Assembly: GCA_917880885.1 (NCBI GenBank)
Contig: OU862906.1
Span: forward strand, 60,120,665 to 60,184,664
Length of the DNA stretch: 64,000 nt
Direction: 5' to 3'
Origin: Limnephilus marmoratus
Lineage: Eukaryota > Arthropoda > Insecta > Trichoptera > Limnephilidae
The stretch's first letter is position 1. Each line of letters begins with the position of its first letter. Below are positions 36,935 to 48,127 of the stretch, piece after piece. Under the pieces are notes generated by a model. That model was not told the origin of the DNA and ran no database searches. It was given only the letters and a program-made list of their open reading frames with translations. A program made the position numbers and the translations under genes.

Positions 36935-38122
36935 GGGCCGTCTGTTTCAAAGCTCACTAAAGTAAAAGTAAAACAAAATGCCGTTACTATAGTTAAATTT
37001 CACCAAAATGCGTTTTTCAATCAATTTGACTGCATGTTTTATGTTACTTTTAACTTTTGTATTTACTTTCCGAAAACCGATAGTTACTCTAGAGTTACTG
37101 CGCCATATTGGCATATTTGACAGTTCTGGTCGATGTAAAGTACGGAAATGGGTGCTTCAACATTGATTACTAATATACTAATCAGTACCTAATGATGATA
37201 AATATTGTAGAAGAGTATGATAATGACGATGAATTCCTCATCCAATATATCTTGCAGCGAAAACCAAAACATTTCGTCCCCGCGTCAATAATATGGTTAT
37301 CTGGGATGATTTCGAATTATTTTTGGCGCGGCACCGCATGTCGAAAAAATCTTGCTGTTGAACATAATCAATTCTTTATCGACATATTTAGCGTTGCCTT
37401 TTAGAGACAATCTATATTAAATGGATGTTTCGCAAATTTTACAAGATCTTCAAATCAATATACCTATTGTATCATAAACATTACAAAAATATAACATGAG
37501 TAGTAGGTTAGAATCGTTTCGTATATCGACAATAGCGATTGAAGCTGCATTTAAAAGACTCTATTAATGCTAGTATAGTTTGTACACGTACACCTACTAC
37601 TTACGTTTTATGTAATACTCTTACAAACGGATTTTCAAAAAGCTACAAAATGTATGTTTTTCTAATGTTTTCGATACCATAAATAAGATCTCGTAAAATA
37701 TGTGACACTTCAAATTCAAGGAGATATCACAACCACTGGAAAGTAAATTACATTCATATTGTATATTATATGTTTTATAATAATTATGTAGGTCGTCATT
37801 TATTTGTAAATATTCATACAAATACTTTTATCGGAACAAAGCCGTCAGATCTTACGACGCGAAACAAAATACAACCGGATATTTTGACAGTTTTTTCTGA
37901 TTTAGTATACGGTGTTGCCGCATCGTAAAATATTTCGATGCGTTTTTTGACATAATTCCGAGGAATATTCTGCTTTTTAGACTGGCCACACTGACAACTA
38001 TTACTTTGGCGAAAATACACTTGAAACAGCGCGCGGTCCTATTTAACGTACTCGTTACTTTAACTGACAGTTAAAATTTAACTTTAGGACACGATTTAAC
38101 TTTCTGTTGAAACAGACGGCCC
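36935..38122. mobile_element. PIF/Harbinger-like non-autonomous element, 3-bp TSD TTA
   Basis: GGGCCGTCTGTTTCAA at the left and TTGAAACAGACGGCCC at the right are perfect inverted ends. TTA flanks both (36932-36934, 38123-38125). Both ends are followed by AGTTAAA-like subterminal motifs. Size 1188 bp; no transposase domain found in six frames. Confidence 0.88.
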
Positions 38123-38382
38123 TTAGTCTCAATTGATTTGATATAGCTACTTTATTTTGCCCTTTAGTTGGGAACGGCTCACGTGCGTTGTATGGAGTGT
38201 ATAAACAAAGCTATGAGTCACTTATAACAATAATAATAATATTTGAATGACTTGAATAATAGCGTGTCGCTCTCCATAGAGAGAAAAAAATGGCCTTATT
38301 TTTAAACGCCCGGGGTCTCAAAAGTTTCGTATGATCTGTAGCTATTCGAACATGTAAAAGTAAATGAAATTATTGTTCACTA

Positions 38383-38780
38383 TTAGCCCGCTAAAATAGC
38401 CGGAAATGTTGAAAAAAAAATAGATTTCGTGATTTGGAAAAAAAAATAAAACAAAGGTTTCATACTTTATATTTTATACCAAACTTATTTTTTATTCCAT
38501 AACTGCACTACAAAGAACGCAAAAAACATATTTTTTTGAAACATTTGTGATGTGTTTGTTAAAAATATGAACGGGGAAAATAACACTTTTTCTGGATACA
38601 ATCAATATTCTTGTTGACTTACTTGTATTCATTAAGTTGATTTTTTTTTTAATTTTTGTAATTTTTTGAATAAAAAACAAACGTTAAAAGGTAAAATTTT
38701 TGAAAAAAAAAATCATTAAATAATTTTTAAAAAATGTATGAGGTTTTTTTTCTGATTTTCAAACCATTTTAGCGGGCTAA
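38383..38780. mobile_element. mariner-like MITE with TA flanks
   Basis: TTAGCCCGCTAAAAT and ATTTTAGCGGGCTAA are perfect inverted ends flanked by TA (38381-38382, 38781-38782). The 398-bp interior is A/T-rich without coding sequence. TA flanks may also be chance in this AT-rich sequence. Confidence 0.7.
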
Positions 38781-39140
38781 TAACCATTGTTTAAAAAATA
38801 AATTTAAATGCAGTTCTCATTTTCTTTGAATGTCATTCTCAGTTTCTCAATTCAAAAGTTGAAATAATTGACACACCCTATTGAATAACGCCATTTTTGT
38901 GAAAAATCACTTCAAACCTTAAATTGTAAAATTATTTAATTAATGTATACAATATTATCGACATTCAATCTAAAATCTGAAATAGAAAGATCAGAAAAAG
39001 ATACTGTCACATCTAGGAAATGAACCCAGGACCTTTACCTTGCCGGGGTAGAGTGGAGTTCAAATACTATTATTTGATTTATGCCTACATTGATTTTATG
39101 TGTTTGATTGATGATCAGGGGTCTTAGCATGGTCGATCGA

Positions 39141-39337
39141 TAAGGATTGATAGGATAACTTTCGTTAACTTCTCATCGTTCTCTAGGACAACTGCAGATC
39201 GATAAGGTACAAACAACAGTTGATGTCGAATATATTAAGTACACTTAGTCATAGTGGACTATTACTTATTAGTTGACGATCTGCAGTCATGCTAGGGAAC
39301 GATGAGAAGTAACCGATAAGTATCCTATCAATCCTTA
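39141..39337. mobile_element. foldback MITE with about 70-bp arms
   Basis: TAAGGATTGATAGGATA, ACTTCTCATCGTTC and ACTGCAGATCG occur in order at the left (39141-39205) and inverted at the right (39285-39337). It abuts the TSD of the element starting at 39347. Confidence 0.75.
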
Positions 39338-39773
39338 AAGATGGACGGGTCTAGGTAAATTGACCGAATTGCAATTTTACGAAATCAACTTTTCGAACAC
39401 CAATTTTTCGAAAACATATTTTTCGAGCATTAATTGACCCAAACACTAGTTTTTCGATTTTTTTTTTTAAATTTATTTATTATAAAGACAAAGTAATACA
39501 ATATGACAGGAAAAATTATAAATATTTTACAGAAAAAAGAAAAGTCCCAATAAACTACCTTTTATTAGTTTGTCAATGGGTGCTTTTACTTTGAAGATAT
39601 ACATAAATAAACTTATTTTACTTTATTTTGAGGTTAGAATTTTGTGTTAGTGTCTAATACAATTTTTTTCTTTCGGCGAGTCAATTCTTCAACATAATAT
39701 GTATGTATACAGTACGTACAAGATTATTATAGGATGGACAATATCAACTATTCAATCTCACCTAACCTAACAG

Positions 39774-40877
39774 CAGTGGCGCCTCGAGCACAATTTCGAT
39801 GGTGGGGACCGATATTTTTAATGTGTATAAATAAATATTTTAAAGACCAATAGGGCGAAGGAGCCTGGGAAGGCCAAGACTAAGATGGAGCGACAACGTC
39901 CTCAAAGACATATCTATCTTGGAGCTTCCAAACTGGAGAGAGCTGGCACAAAACCGAGATGAGTGGAGGAAGACTCTTGAGGAGGCCAAGACCCACCAGG
40001 GGTTGAAGAGCCAATAGTGATGATGATGATGATAAATAAATATACTTACATGACAATTTACCTCAGTATAATTGAGAACATTCAAAATACCTACTCTTTT
40101 ATATTCATGTACCTGCACGAGTAGGTATATTTTTTATGTTTTCAATTCTAATGTCTAAAGTCTAATTAAATAATTCATAATTTTTTTCGAATAAATATTT
40201 ATTTTTCTCACAAAAATATTATTGGATAAGTTACGCACCTTACCAGAATTACAAAATAGGTACATATATGAATATAAAGCTTAATAAAAAATAACAAATA
40301 TAATTCAACCAACTTAGGTTTAGAACGCCTTTGAGGTAAATTTTCCACCAGAACGGCGCTTTAGAAATAATCCGACCTATATTATTATTTTAATAACAAA
40401 ATAAGTACAACAATAATACCACTAACGCGAATCCCGGTCCGTGCTTAGCTCACATCTTTCAATTTGAACGAAAAAGAACGCCCAATTATCCACGAGGGGA
40501 TCCTAGAGTTTATCCCCACGAGAATGAGACCGTGACTCAAATGCGCATGCGCGAATTCGCAAGATCTCTAAGAAACGTATTCAGTACGAATGAAAGAAAT
40601 AAATTTCAAGGAAAAAATCCCGTGATGTCCCCCAAGTGCGCAGAACGGTTTGCGCAGTGCGCATGGCGGATGGCAACTGCTAGTTTCGAGCCAGAGTCGC
40701 GAGTCGCGATCGTCGTTCGTCTAATCGCTATAGATTATGTTCCTGCAAATGTTAATAATTAACTTTATGTTAAGAATTAATTTTTGTGAACATAAAGCAT
40801 CGAAAAAATTTTCAATAGGTTTATACAATATGAAGTGGGGTCTGTCCCCACCGTCCCCTTGAGAAGAACCGCCACTG
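39774..40877. mobile_element. hAT-like non-autonomous element, 8-bp TSD
   Basis: CCTAACAG is duplicated at 39766-39773 and 40878-40885. The ends CAGTGGCG and CGCCACTG are inverted, and GGTGGGGACC is matched by a GGTGGGGACAG stretch read from the right. Size 1104 bp; no transposase domain seen. A LINE fragment sits inside. Confidence 0.88.
39839..40031 (+). mobile_element. 5'-truncated LINE (RTE-like reverse transcriptase C-terminus), 12-bp TSD
   Basis: The open frame encodes GRPRLRWSDNVLKDI, then LPNWRELAQNRDEWRKTL, ending SQ before TAG: the conserved C-terminus of RTE-like reverse transcriptases. It is followed by a TGATGATGATGA tail. ATAAATAAATAT is duplicated at 39827-39838 and 40032-40043. 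Confidence 0.88.
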
Positions 40878-41719
40878 CCTAACAGTATCTCGTTAGTCAT
40901 AAGCAAGTGAATTTTTTTAAATTTTTTTATTAGTAATAGAAGGTACATAAATTACAAATAAATTTTATATAGTAATTAATTACATAGTAGAATATTTGAT
41001 GTACCCCCATAATTAAGCAAGGCTTGTGTGTATGGGTATATATATTTTAAAAGTTGATTAATCGAAAAATATGTCGTTCGGCCAATTGCTTTTCGAAAAA
41101 TTAGTCTTTTGAAAAACTGAAATTCGAACAACTGATTTCGAAAAACGTGTCTGCTCCCAAGATGGACTGTGTTAGGGAGCCACGTCTTGTTTTTAGCCAA
41201 TGAAAGCGCTGTAAAGCAAATAATTAAAGAACTAAACTACACGACAGCGACGTTAATATAATTCCCTTGTAAATTTAGCCCCGGTGGCGGTGACTAAAAA
41301 CTAAAGTTCTTATGTACTATCTCTGCCATTTGTAAATGCAACTAATATGCATTTTGGATCGCCGCGAGTCAGGGTTGGAGCGGGTGGGGGCCTAACGGTT
41401 CAAATAGCTGCAGGCGGGCCGACTACCGCTTTCAATTTCGAGCCTTTGTGTTTATGACGCGAGCACTATACACACTACATAGGCCCTTTTTAAAATTTCT
41501 CGACTATAATGCGGTGCCGCGACAAAGAAAGACTCTTTATAAATATAATTTCTCGAATAAGGTATGCAAATTTTGAAGTCACTAGCAGAAGAGGTTGGAA
41601 AATGAGTTTTTGTTCTCAAAGGGCTTTCAGAAGTAGCGTGACTATTATATATAATCGTATAACATCATGAATCATTAATTAAATTATCATCATGAACAAT
41701 TTTTTAACGCTTTTAATTT

Positions 41720-41905
41720 TTTGACTGCTATCTTTATGTATGATGCAAGATCGGGTTTGAATCACAGTTAAAAATGTCAAGTGGTCAGCGAATTTGCCCG
41801 GAGAGCGAAAGGTCCTGGGTTCGAGTCCCAGAGGTGCAAAATATCTTTTTCTGATTTTTCTGTTTCGATGGAGTTTCGCTAATATTGTCTTCATTTAATT
41901 AACGA
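41720..41905 (+). repeat. family C repeat, single-arm copy in SINE orientation
   Basis: Contains the segment CTGCTATCTTTATGTATGA, then the 3' half of the tRNA-like head with B box GGGTTCGAGTCCC (41817-41830), then one arm, TTTTTCTGATTTTTCTGT to AATATTGTCTTCA. No second arm is seen, so this copy resembles an ordinary tRNA-derived SINE. Related arm fragments without a clear head lie at about 35690-35785 and 38925-39045. Confidence 0.65.
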
Positions 41906-41934
41906 GTCATAAATATTGATTGATTATAAACTGC

Positions 41935-42475
41935 CTGAAATACCTACAAGCAATAAAATATGTACCTTGGAACAATTATTGACCAAAACTTAAATTGGAA
42001 CTCCCGAGTAGCAAATGAAAACAATAAATTTTTAAAAAACTAACCTATTTTTTCAAAAAAAAAAGAAACATTTTAGATAAAGAACAAGTAATTAAAATTT
42101 ATTACACATTCGCCCAATCTCATCTACAATATAGTCTTATCGGATGAGGAAGCTCATGCGATTCAACCATAAAACCAGTCATCATAGCACAAAAGGCAAT
42201 TTTAAAAATTAGAACTCATCAGAACTCCTGCAAACTATGTTTTAAAATCCCCGATTTTTAATATCAATGAGGCAATTATATAAAAAAGATATTTTAATTT
42301 ACGCAATTAAAAAACCGGGAAAACTTGAACCAAGGGCCGATTCACAAGATCCACATTATAACATCCATTCCACCAACCTTCAAGAAAAACGAATTTTGGA
42401 CAAAGAGTTATGCAATATTTCTCTATAAAATTATTTAATTCACTCCCTCTTGTTCATATATGTGTCAATAAAAAC
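41935..42475 (+). pseudogene. LINE reverse transcriptase C-terminal remnant (CR1/Jockey-like)
   Basis: Frame-broken coding sequence: YLGTIIDQNLNW, then a polar stretch ending in an IYYTF-AQSHLQY-like segment, then AIKKPGKLEPRAD. YLG-x-IID-x-L-W and the later block match the thumb region of CR1/Jockey reverse transcriptases. Several frameshifts and stops show it is inactive. Confidence 0.65.
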
Positions 42476-42784
42476 CACATCTATATAACCGACTATACAT
42501 AACCATAATACATATATAATAAGTTGAGAGGTTTAATTCCTTTCTATTAATTTATAAATAAAACACTTGTGTTGCAAAGTTTTTTAACAAAGAAACGACA
42601 TTTATGTTTATTTATATCACTTTCCTTTGATTGGTTTCTTCTAACCAAAATTCATATTTTACAATCAAATAATAGAAAAACAAAACAAGTGACAATTGAT
42701 GATTCTAACTGACACCATAGAATTCAAATTTAAAGGGAATATATTTCCTTTACATATATATAATATAATTATAACAACCGACTT

Positions 42785-43200
42785 CTAAGGAAGCATTAAG
42801 AGGGAATCTAGCGGCGTTTTGTCCATACAAAGGTATTTCCGAATTTCCTCTCTGAATTTTGAGACTACTGCAATTTAAAAAAAATAATATAGATATCGAA
42901 CACTAGCATGTCGGTACGTTTTGCTTTTTTTGATAAGTTACTTCCTGTATGAGTTAGGACCCTCCAAAAATCGTTAAAATTGCCTGGTCAAAAATCTAAA
43001 CAATGTATTTTCTACAAAATCAAAACGTTCGATAGTAGAGTATTTTCTTCTAATACAATCAGTAAAAATTCATAAAAATCGGTCCAGTTTTGGAGAACGA
43101 AAATGGAGAATACAAAATGACTAGATTTTAATGATTTTAATTATGTAGGTATTATCAGCCTGAGGTACAGTTGTCCCTTTTGCTCGGTATTCGGGGGAAT
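42785..43200. repeat. family D dispersed repeat, copy 2
   Basis: Collinear with 60-510: CTAGCGGCGTTTTGTCCATA, ATGTCGGTACGTTTTGCTTT, AATCGGTCCAGTTTTGGAGA, with indels of up to about 20 bp. The internal inverted repeat is largely lost. Confidence 0.75.
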
Positions 43201-43530
43201 AAGATTGACAGTGACAGTAACAGTTTGGTAAAACACATATTGTTCGAATTTCTCGGCGACCGGGTTTCCTCTGAAGATATGGATTATGTCCATGGGAAAG
43301 AAGAATATAGTTAACATTTTGCAACTTAACAAAGATTAATAATTGATTTGTGTTTTTTTTCTAGGTATAACTTAAGAATATTCCTCTCGTAATATTTTAA
43401 CATACTTGTATATACTACGGTACATACATACTTATAATTCAAACACGTAACCTTGTACAATGTGACCTTAGAACGGGGTACCCCAGTAAGGACACATTCT
43501 TTTCTAAAAAATGGTAAAAAAAGTAAATAA

Positions 43531-44045
43531 GTCACCCCAAGTGGTTTGCTACGTTTGGTGACTTAAAAGGGGTGCTCGGGTTCATGAAATAACAATTCGC
43601 TTTTAACTCCTGTTCTCCTGTTTTTTTTTTAAGCTGTGAAATCAGTACATGTGAATGGTTAGTTCGTTCAAAATTCAACCATATATATTATTCTTTTACT
43701 TATAGATAGATTGAACCTTGTATTTTTTTTTAAATAATTATAAGAATTAGTTTGTAATAAAGGAAACAAAATTTTTTTTTAAGCTTCAAAACTTTTATTT
43801 TTAAATAGGAGTTTTTGTGGACATAGTGCAAACCAATCCTAAACAAGTGATTTATCTGGATCTTGGCGGCAAATGCGTTTGCTCACCTACTGCGTGGCGG
43901 ACCGGATTGGGAGAGACTGATTGAGGGAGACCTAATCTAGACCTCTGCAGCCGGACTCTCCATCAAAAATACCCTCCATACAGCATCCCCAAAGATGACA
44001 CAGGCCATGAGGATTTTTTTTCTTCAGGGCCTCGCGTGTGGAACT
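43531..44045 (+). repeat. family A dispersed repeat, copy 5, interrupted
   Basis: GTCACCCCAAGTGGTTTGCT to GGGTTCATG (43531-43585), then about 270 bp of unrelated AT-rich sequence, then the rest from GATCTTGGCGGCAAATGCG (43858) to the terminal module ATGAGGATTT-TTCAGGGCC. The insert is unclassified. Confidence 0.75.
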
Positions 44046-45230
44046 AATGTTAAAAAAGAATGCTCTCTAAAACAAAATCAGTTATTTTTATTTTTTTAAC
44101 TGTCTTAAAAATAAATCGCCATGACAATGAAGTAAAATCCTTTTCCAATGTATGGTACATTGAGGAAACCTCTTGGGTAGCCAAAATGCTGAAAAGATTC
44201 GATTTGATAGACCCTTTTCAGTGACGAAGGAATTTTGCTTGCAAAAAAAGAACGGCGAATTATTTTTAAACAAGATTTAATCCTGAGGAACACGATTGAG
44301 TTGGCAGGATAAGAAGGTAGTTACCACGAAATAAAATTTTCCTCGTAATGTGGATAAGAATGGAAAAAAATGGAGGGCTATTTATATCTTTCCTTAACCT
44401 TGGTTCAAAGTGCGTTATTCCAATTTGAAAACTTGCAGGTATCATTATAAACGTAACCCTGTATAAATCATAACATACAAGCGATAAAGTAGATACCAAC
44501 ATTATTGTGGAAGTCTAAAGATCCGCCTTTGCAGGAAGACGTTCGCTTACAGGTTGGTGTCGTTTTGCATTTAGGCAATTCGGACCTCCATTTTTGATTT
44601 TATTTCATATTTTTTCCGCGAAGTAAGTTCACACTTCATTATTTTTAAGAGTATAACGACCGCTTAATTTGGGGCTATTTATACGCCCCAGGCTTACGCA
44701 TATTTTAAATTTGTATTTTTTATTATTTAAATGTTTGACAGATGTCCACATTTTTCAAGCTTACTTACATTCGAAATATAATTTTCTTCTTTTGAAAGGC
44801 AATGGTCCTGATGTATTTTTTTTTTCGTTCAATTTCACAAATTTTACAACCATAATAAATACCCCATGATTTTTCACTGAAATGCGCTAGAATTATTTAT
44901 GAATTTTTGAAACCAACATTATTACCTTATTCCGACATTACCTAAAAAAATAAGCATCAACAGACTACCGGTGGGATAAGTGGCGTCCAGCGAATGGTGT
45001 CATCAAAATGTGTTTGTTGAAATAGAGACCACGTGTGATCAGAGCTATAAACAGCGCACGACCTGTTTCTCTGGGTAGGAAAACCTATCTTCTGTGTGGA
45101 TTTTTAACCCTAACAGCACATCTCTTACTACCCACACTCCACAGTACTCCGCACTATCAATTTTTCAAGGTCAATGATAATATAACTGTTCTAAAATGCA
45201 GCATTTAGATTGACATTCCTTTATTTTTAC
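44046..45230. other. no gene recognised
   Basis: Short frames of fewer than 80 codons on both strands, none with a known domain. A CCCTGAGG hairpin module begins at about 45240. Confidence 0.3.
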
Positions 45231-45377
45231 ATTGGCTTTACACAGGACGCCCTGAGGAAAATATTTTCCCTCATGGTCTGTGTTGACGGCCTCCGTGGTC
45301 GGGGGTTAGCCATCAGGTTCCGGCATGCGCAAGTAAATTTTATTTGTTTTTGAATGAAGCTATAACTTTGTGGTTAT

Positions 45378-45887
45378 CTATATAAATAAAAACGAATCGC
45401 CGAAATGTATGTACGCGCATAACTTCCGAACGAGTGCACCAAATTGGATAATTCTTTTTTTTTGGTTCGTTTTAGTCAGGACAAGGTTTGTATAAAACTA
45501 CCGGTGAACTCTGGCATTATGAAATTTGTATAAAAAAATTGCAATAGATGGCACGCGAGCTGTTTGAAAACTGAATGTACTGGGACTGAAAATATGGATG
45601 CGGGAGGGGAATTCGGGTAGGGGGATCGCAGGAAGGGGGAGGAGGGGAACAAGGGAGGGGGGAGGAGGGGAACAAGGGAGAGAGGAAGGGAAACTTGGAG
45701 GGGGAAGGGGAACTCTTGAGGGGTTCACAGGATGGGGGAAGGGGGGGAGTGGAGTGGGGAGAGGGAAGGTGGAGGAGGCGGAGAGGGAACGCGAGAGGGG
45801 AACGGGACGCGGGAGAGGAACCGGACGAATGGGAAAGGACACACACCAAGAAACAATTTGTTTATTAAATGGCAGGTACCAGCTAGT
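45378..45887 (+). mobile_element. Helentron-like non-autonomous element (HINE) with GA-rich core
   Basis: Starts CTATATAAATAAAAACGAAT with CGCCGAAATGTATGTACGC and ATAACTTCCGAACG, and ends GGTACCAGCTAGT: the termini I know from insect Helentron-associated elements. Removing 510 bp restores the F1 sequence GTGGTTAT/CCATTATA with no target duplication, as expected. The centre (45598-45835) is a G/A-rich simple repeat. Confidence 0.75.
45598..45835 (+). repeat. GA-rich simple repeat inside the HINE
   Basis: About 240 bp made almost only of G and A in GGAAC, GGGAGGGG and GAGAGG units, the most purine-skewed stretch in the window. Long translated frames across it are composition artefacts. Confidence 0.9.
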
Positions 45888-46227
45888 CCATTATAAATGA
45901 CTCTATATTTCTATATTAGAACCACTATTTAATTTACGCCGAACGGTTTCAGAATGACCGTTCCTCCCTCAAGACAAAAATATATTAACTTTTCATTACA
46001 AAACAGTTGGTGAGCACAATATATTTCTAAATATAATTGTGGGGGTGTGACTAGGGATTAGTGAAGGGGGCGGGAGGAGGGAGAACGGACAATGACAGGG
46101 AACATGTCCAAGATGGGACTTACTCGAACCGATCGGCGTAAATAAAAAATATGGTGGTTCTAACAAAGATATATTGGTTAGTTAATTTCAATTTTTTTTT
46201 TCATATTGTGTTATTCCACAATTTAAT

Positions 46228-46570
46228 CATTTAATATAATATATGGTATATTTGCGGCACCTTCCAGAGTGGAAGATTTTTTTGTTTTTACATTAACTCT
46301 ACACAGGAGGCCCTGAGGAAAATAATTTCCCTCAGTGTTGCCGTTGTGTAAGACCACCATTCAGAATTAAAACGTTGATTGATGGCTTTAGCCGTGTTTA
46401 GTGACTAGATCTGAATAGCCAGGTACTTCCCCACCTTTTTCCTTCCCATCTTCTTCCCCTCCCCACTATCTTCAGCCTCACAATATACCCCAATTGGGTG
46501 TGTCATAGTCTTATTGGCACCAGGTTGTTAGGAGCAATTGAGAGTCTTGTTCGGTATTCACTTAAAACCA
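46228..46570 (+). repeat. SINE family B copy carrying an extra hairpin segment
   Basis: The body and 3' end match the 24.6-kb copy (GGCTTTAGCCGTGTTTAG, CCCCAATTGGG, TTGTTCGGTATTCAC). Between its spacer and body it has about 60 extra bases with the near-palindrome GGCCCTGAGGAAAATAAT/TTCCCTCAG (about 46300-46337), a module also found at the ends of family A. Confidence 0.7.
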
Positions 46571-47517
46571 TAATAAAATGTCGTCTTTTGAGATGCCAAA
46601 ATATTTCGAACCAGTTTGAACCATTAAAGGTGTGCACTATCATGATTTGCTTGTAGTTAGGTACCTACTCATTTACTTTAAACGAGGCCACACATAAATA
46701 AATTAGAAATTTAGACAAACCCTGCTTGAAATAAACCATTCAAAACCTGGGATGTATATCTAATTAATGATTAACACGCAGCTTTCGCAGTAATAAATTA
46801 GAAAATTAGACCAATTGTCGGATGATTTCCAATATGTCAAAGAGCACACATAAAAAAAACTCATCCCACATCTATCAGGAGTTCATAAAATTTTGTTTAT
46901 AAATTTTTGGTGTAAGATAACATATCCATAAGAATCTTGGTTTAATGCCAGTGTCCGGTCTGCTGGCCACTGGAATTGACTTTTATCAATCGTGACAGTT
47001 TCACAATTCCTTTCTCAATCATCGTAACGCAAAGATAATAACTTTCCTGTCGTTGGCTCCATGAGAGGGAGTGGAACTCCAAATGGTAATGTCAAAACGT
47101 CAAGATGAAAGGGTTCGGACATTAGCACGCAATCATGATGATTCTCGGCGCATGATTGGGTACCCTTTGTTGAAACTAGTTTTGATATCATTCGACATTT
47201 TTTCTCATTTTAACATCGACAAAGACGCACAATGTCGATTATACCTCAATCTGTCTCTTACCGAGGTGCGAACTACTTTTAGGAAGACAAATATTCTAAT
47301 CAAATCCTTGTAGAGACTATTGTAAAAATCATTATATTTTTTTTCTTTTGCTTTTCTATCATATTATTCTATTGTTTTATATTAACATATATACCAGGAT
47401 GAGATAATGGAATTTCCAATAGCTTGTGTTCCCTATTATGTCCTCTGGGTGCAATTGTGTCTAAATTTGGTAAGTATGATCTTGTATATTTTCTGCCTAG
47501 GCAGAGTATAAATAAAA

Positions 47518-47690
47518 CGGTGACCGGCCAACTCAGAATGCAACCAACTCAGAACCACCTCAGAAAGGTCATAAAGAGTGATGAGGTTACGTTAGGTTAG
47601 GGTAACCGGCTATTTTAAAATATATTTTTTTCATAGCTTTTAATGACTTTTCAAAGAGTTGTTGAGTTGACTTGATTCTGAGTTGGCATG
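47518..47690. mobile_element. small MITE with GCCAACTCAGAAT ends (family G)
   Basis: GTGACCGGCCAACTCAGAAT at the left and ATTCTGAGTTGGC at the right are inverted. Internal GACTTTTCAAAGAG and GTTACGTTAGGTTAGGGT are shared with 25255-25375 and 30165-30370, two further diverged members. Confidence 0.65.
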
Positions 47691-47876
47691 GTACGAAATG
47701 AAACAATATAATATTATGTAGTTGGCATGGTACGAAATGAAACAATATAATATTATGTAGTTGGCATGGTACGAAATGAAACAATATAATATTATGTAGT
47801 TGGCATGGTACGAAATGAAACAATATAATATTATGTAATTGGCATGGTACGAAATGAAACAATATAATATTATGTA
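47682..47876 (+). repeat. 39-bp tandem array, five units
   Basis: Units starting GTTGGCATGGTACGAAATGA at 47682, 47721, 47760, 47799 and 47838 are almost identical. Since 39 is a multiple of three, open frames of 13-residue repeats arise on the minus strand in two frames; I take these as artefacts. The unit begins in the terminal repeat of the adjacent MITE. Confidence 0.92.
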
Positions 47877-48127
47877 ACCTACATTTAACACAGCGTCGCG
47901 ATCATTGGTTAAATGCATTATAGTTTTGTATTAGTGATCGACGAACCGGTGGATGCAATCTGTTAGACATAAGCTGTTATAATGGTTGGTCTAGTCTTTG
48001 TTAGAAGTGATTCTAGAAATACGTAATAAAATAGTACATCGCCCTTGAGGTGATATTTCACAAAAAAATACTATACTATCTATCAATATTTCTAATACTT
48101 CGAGTCTGAGTAAATAAAAATGTAGTT

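Larger units (their letters stand above)
39338..41167. mobile_element. DNA element with TTTTTCGAA end repeats and 9-bp TSD, host of nested insertions
   Basis: AAGATGGAC occurs at 39338-39346 and 41159-41167. Just inside, both ends start GGG when read inward and are studded with TTTTCGAA/TTCGAAAA motifs (39380-39460 and 41045-41145, inverted). The rest of the interior is the hAT element at 39774-40877. The 9-bp TSD again suggests a Mutator-like origin. Confidence 0.6.
45335..46165 (+). repeat. F1 repeat copy with inverted end, split by a Helentron-like insertion
   Basis: F1 sequence GAATGAAGCTATAACTTTG, GTGGTTAT is interrupted at 45378 and resumes at 45888 with CCATTATAAATGA, then the AACGGTTTCAGAATGACCG core (45945-45965). 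The segment TTAGAACCACTATTTAATTT (45912-) recurs inverted at about 46128-46160, so the copy again has inverted ends. Confidence 0.65.

Noticed and set aside
38492..38680. A lysine-rich 62-codon frame.
   Set aside because: It sits in the A/T-rich interior of a MITE.
45498..45900. Three overlapping 100-114 codon frames rich in Pro/Ser or Gly/Arg.
   Set aside because: They come from a purine-only simple repeat inside a Helentron-like element; both strands are open because of composition.
47587..47918. Two overlapping 91-92 codon frames with 13-residue repeats.
   Set aside because: The 39-bp tandem unit lacks stops in two frames; overlapping open frames on one strand argue against coding.
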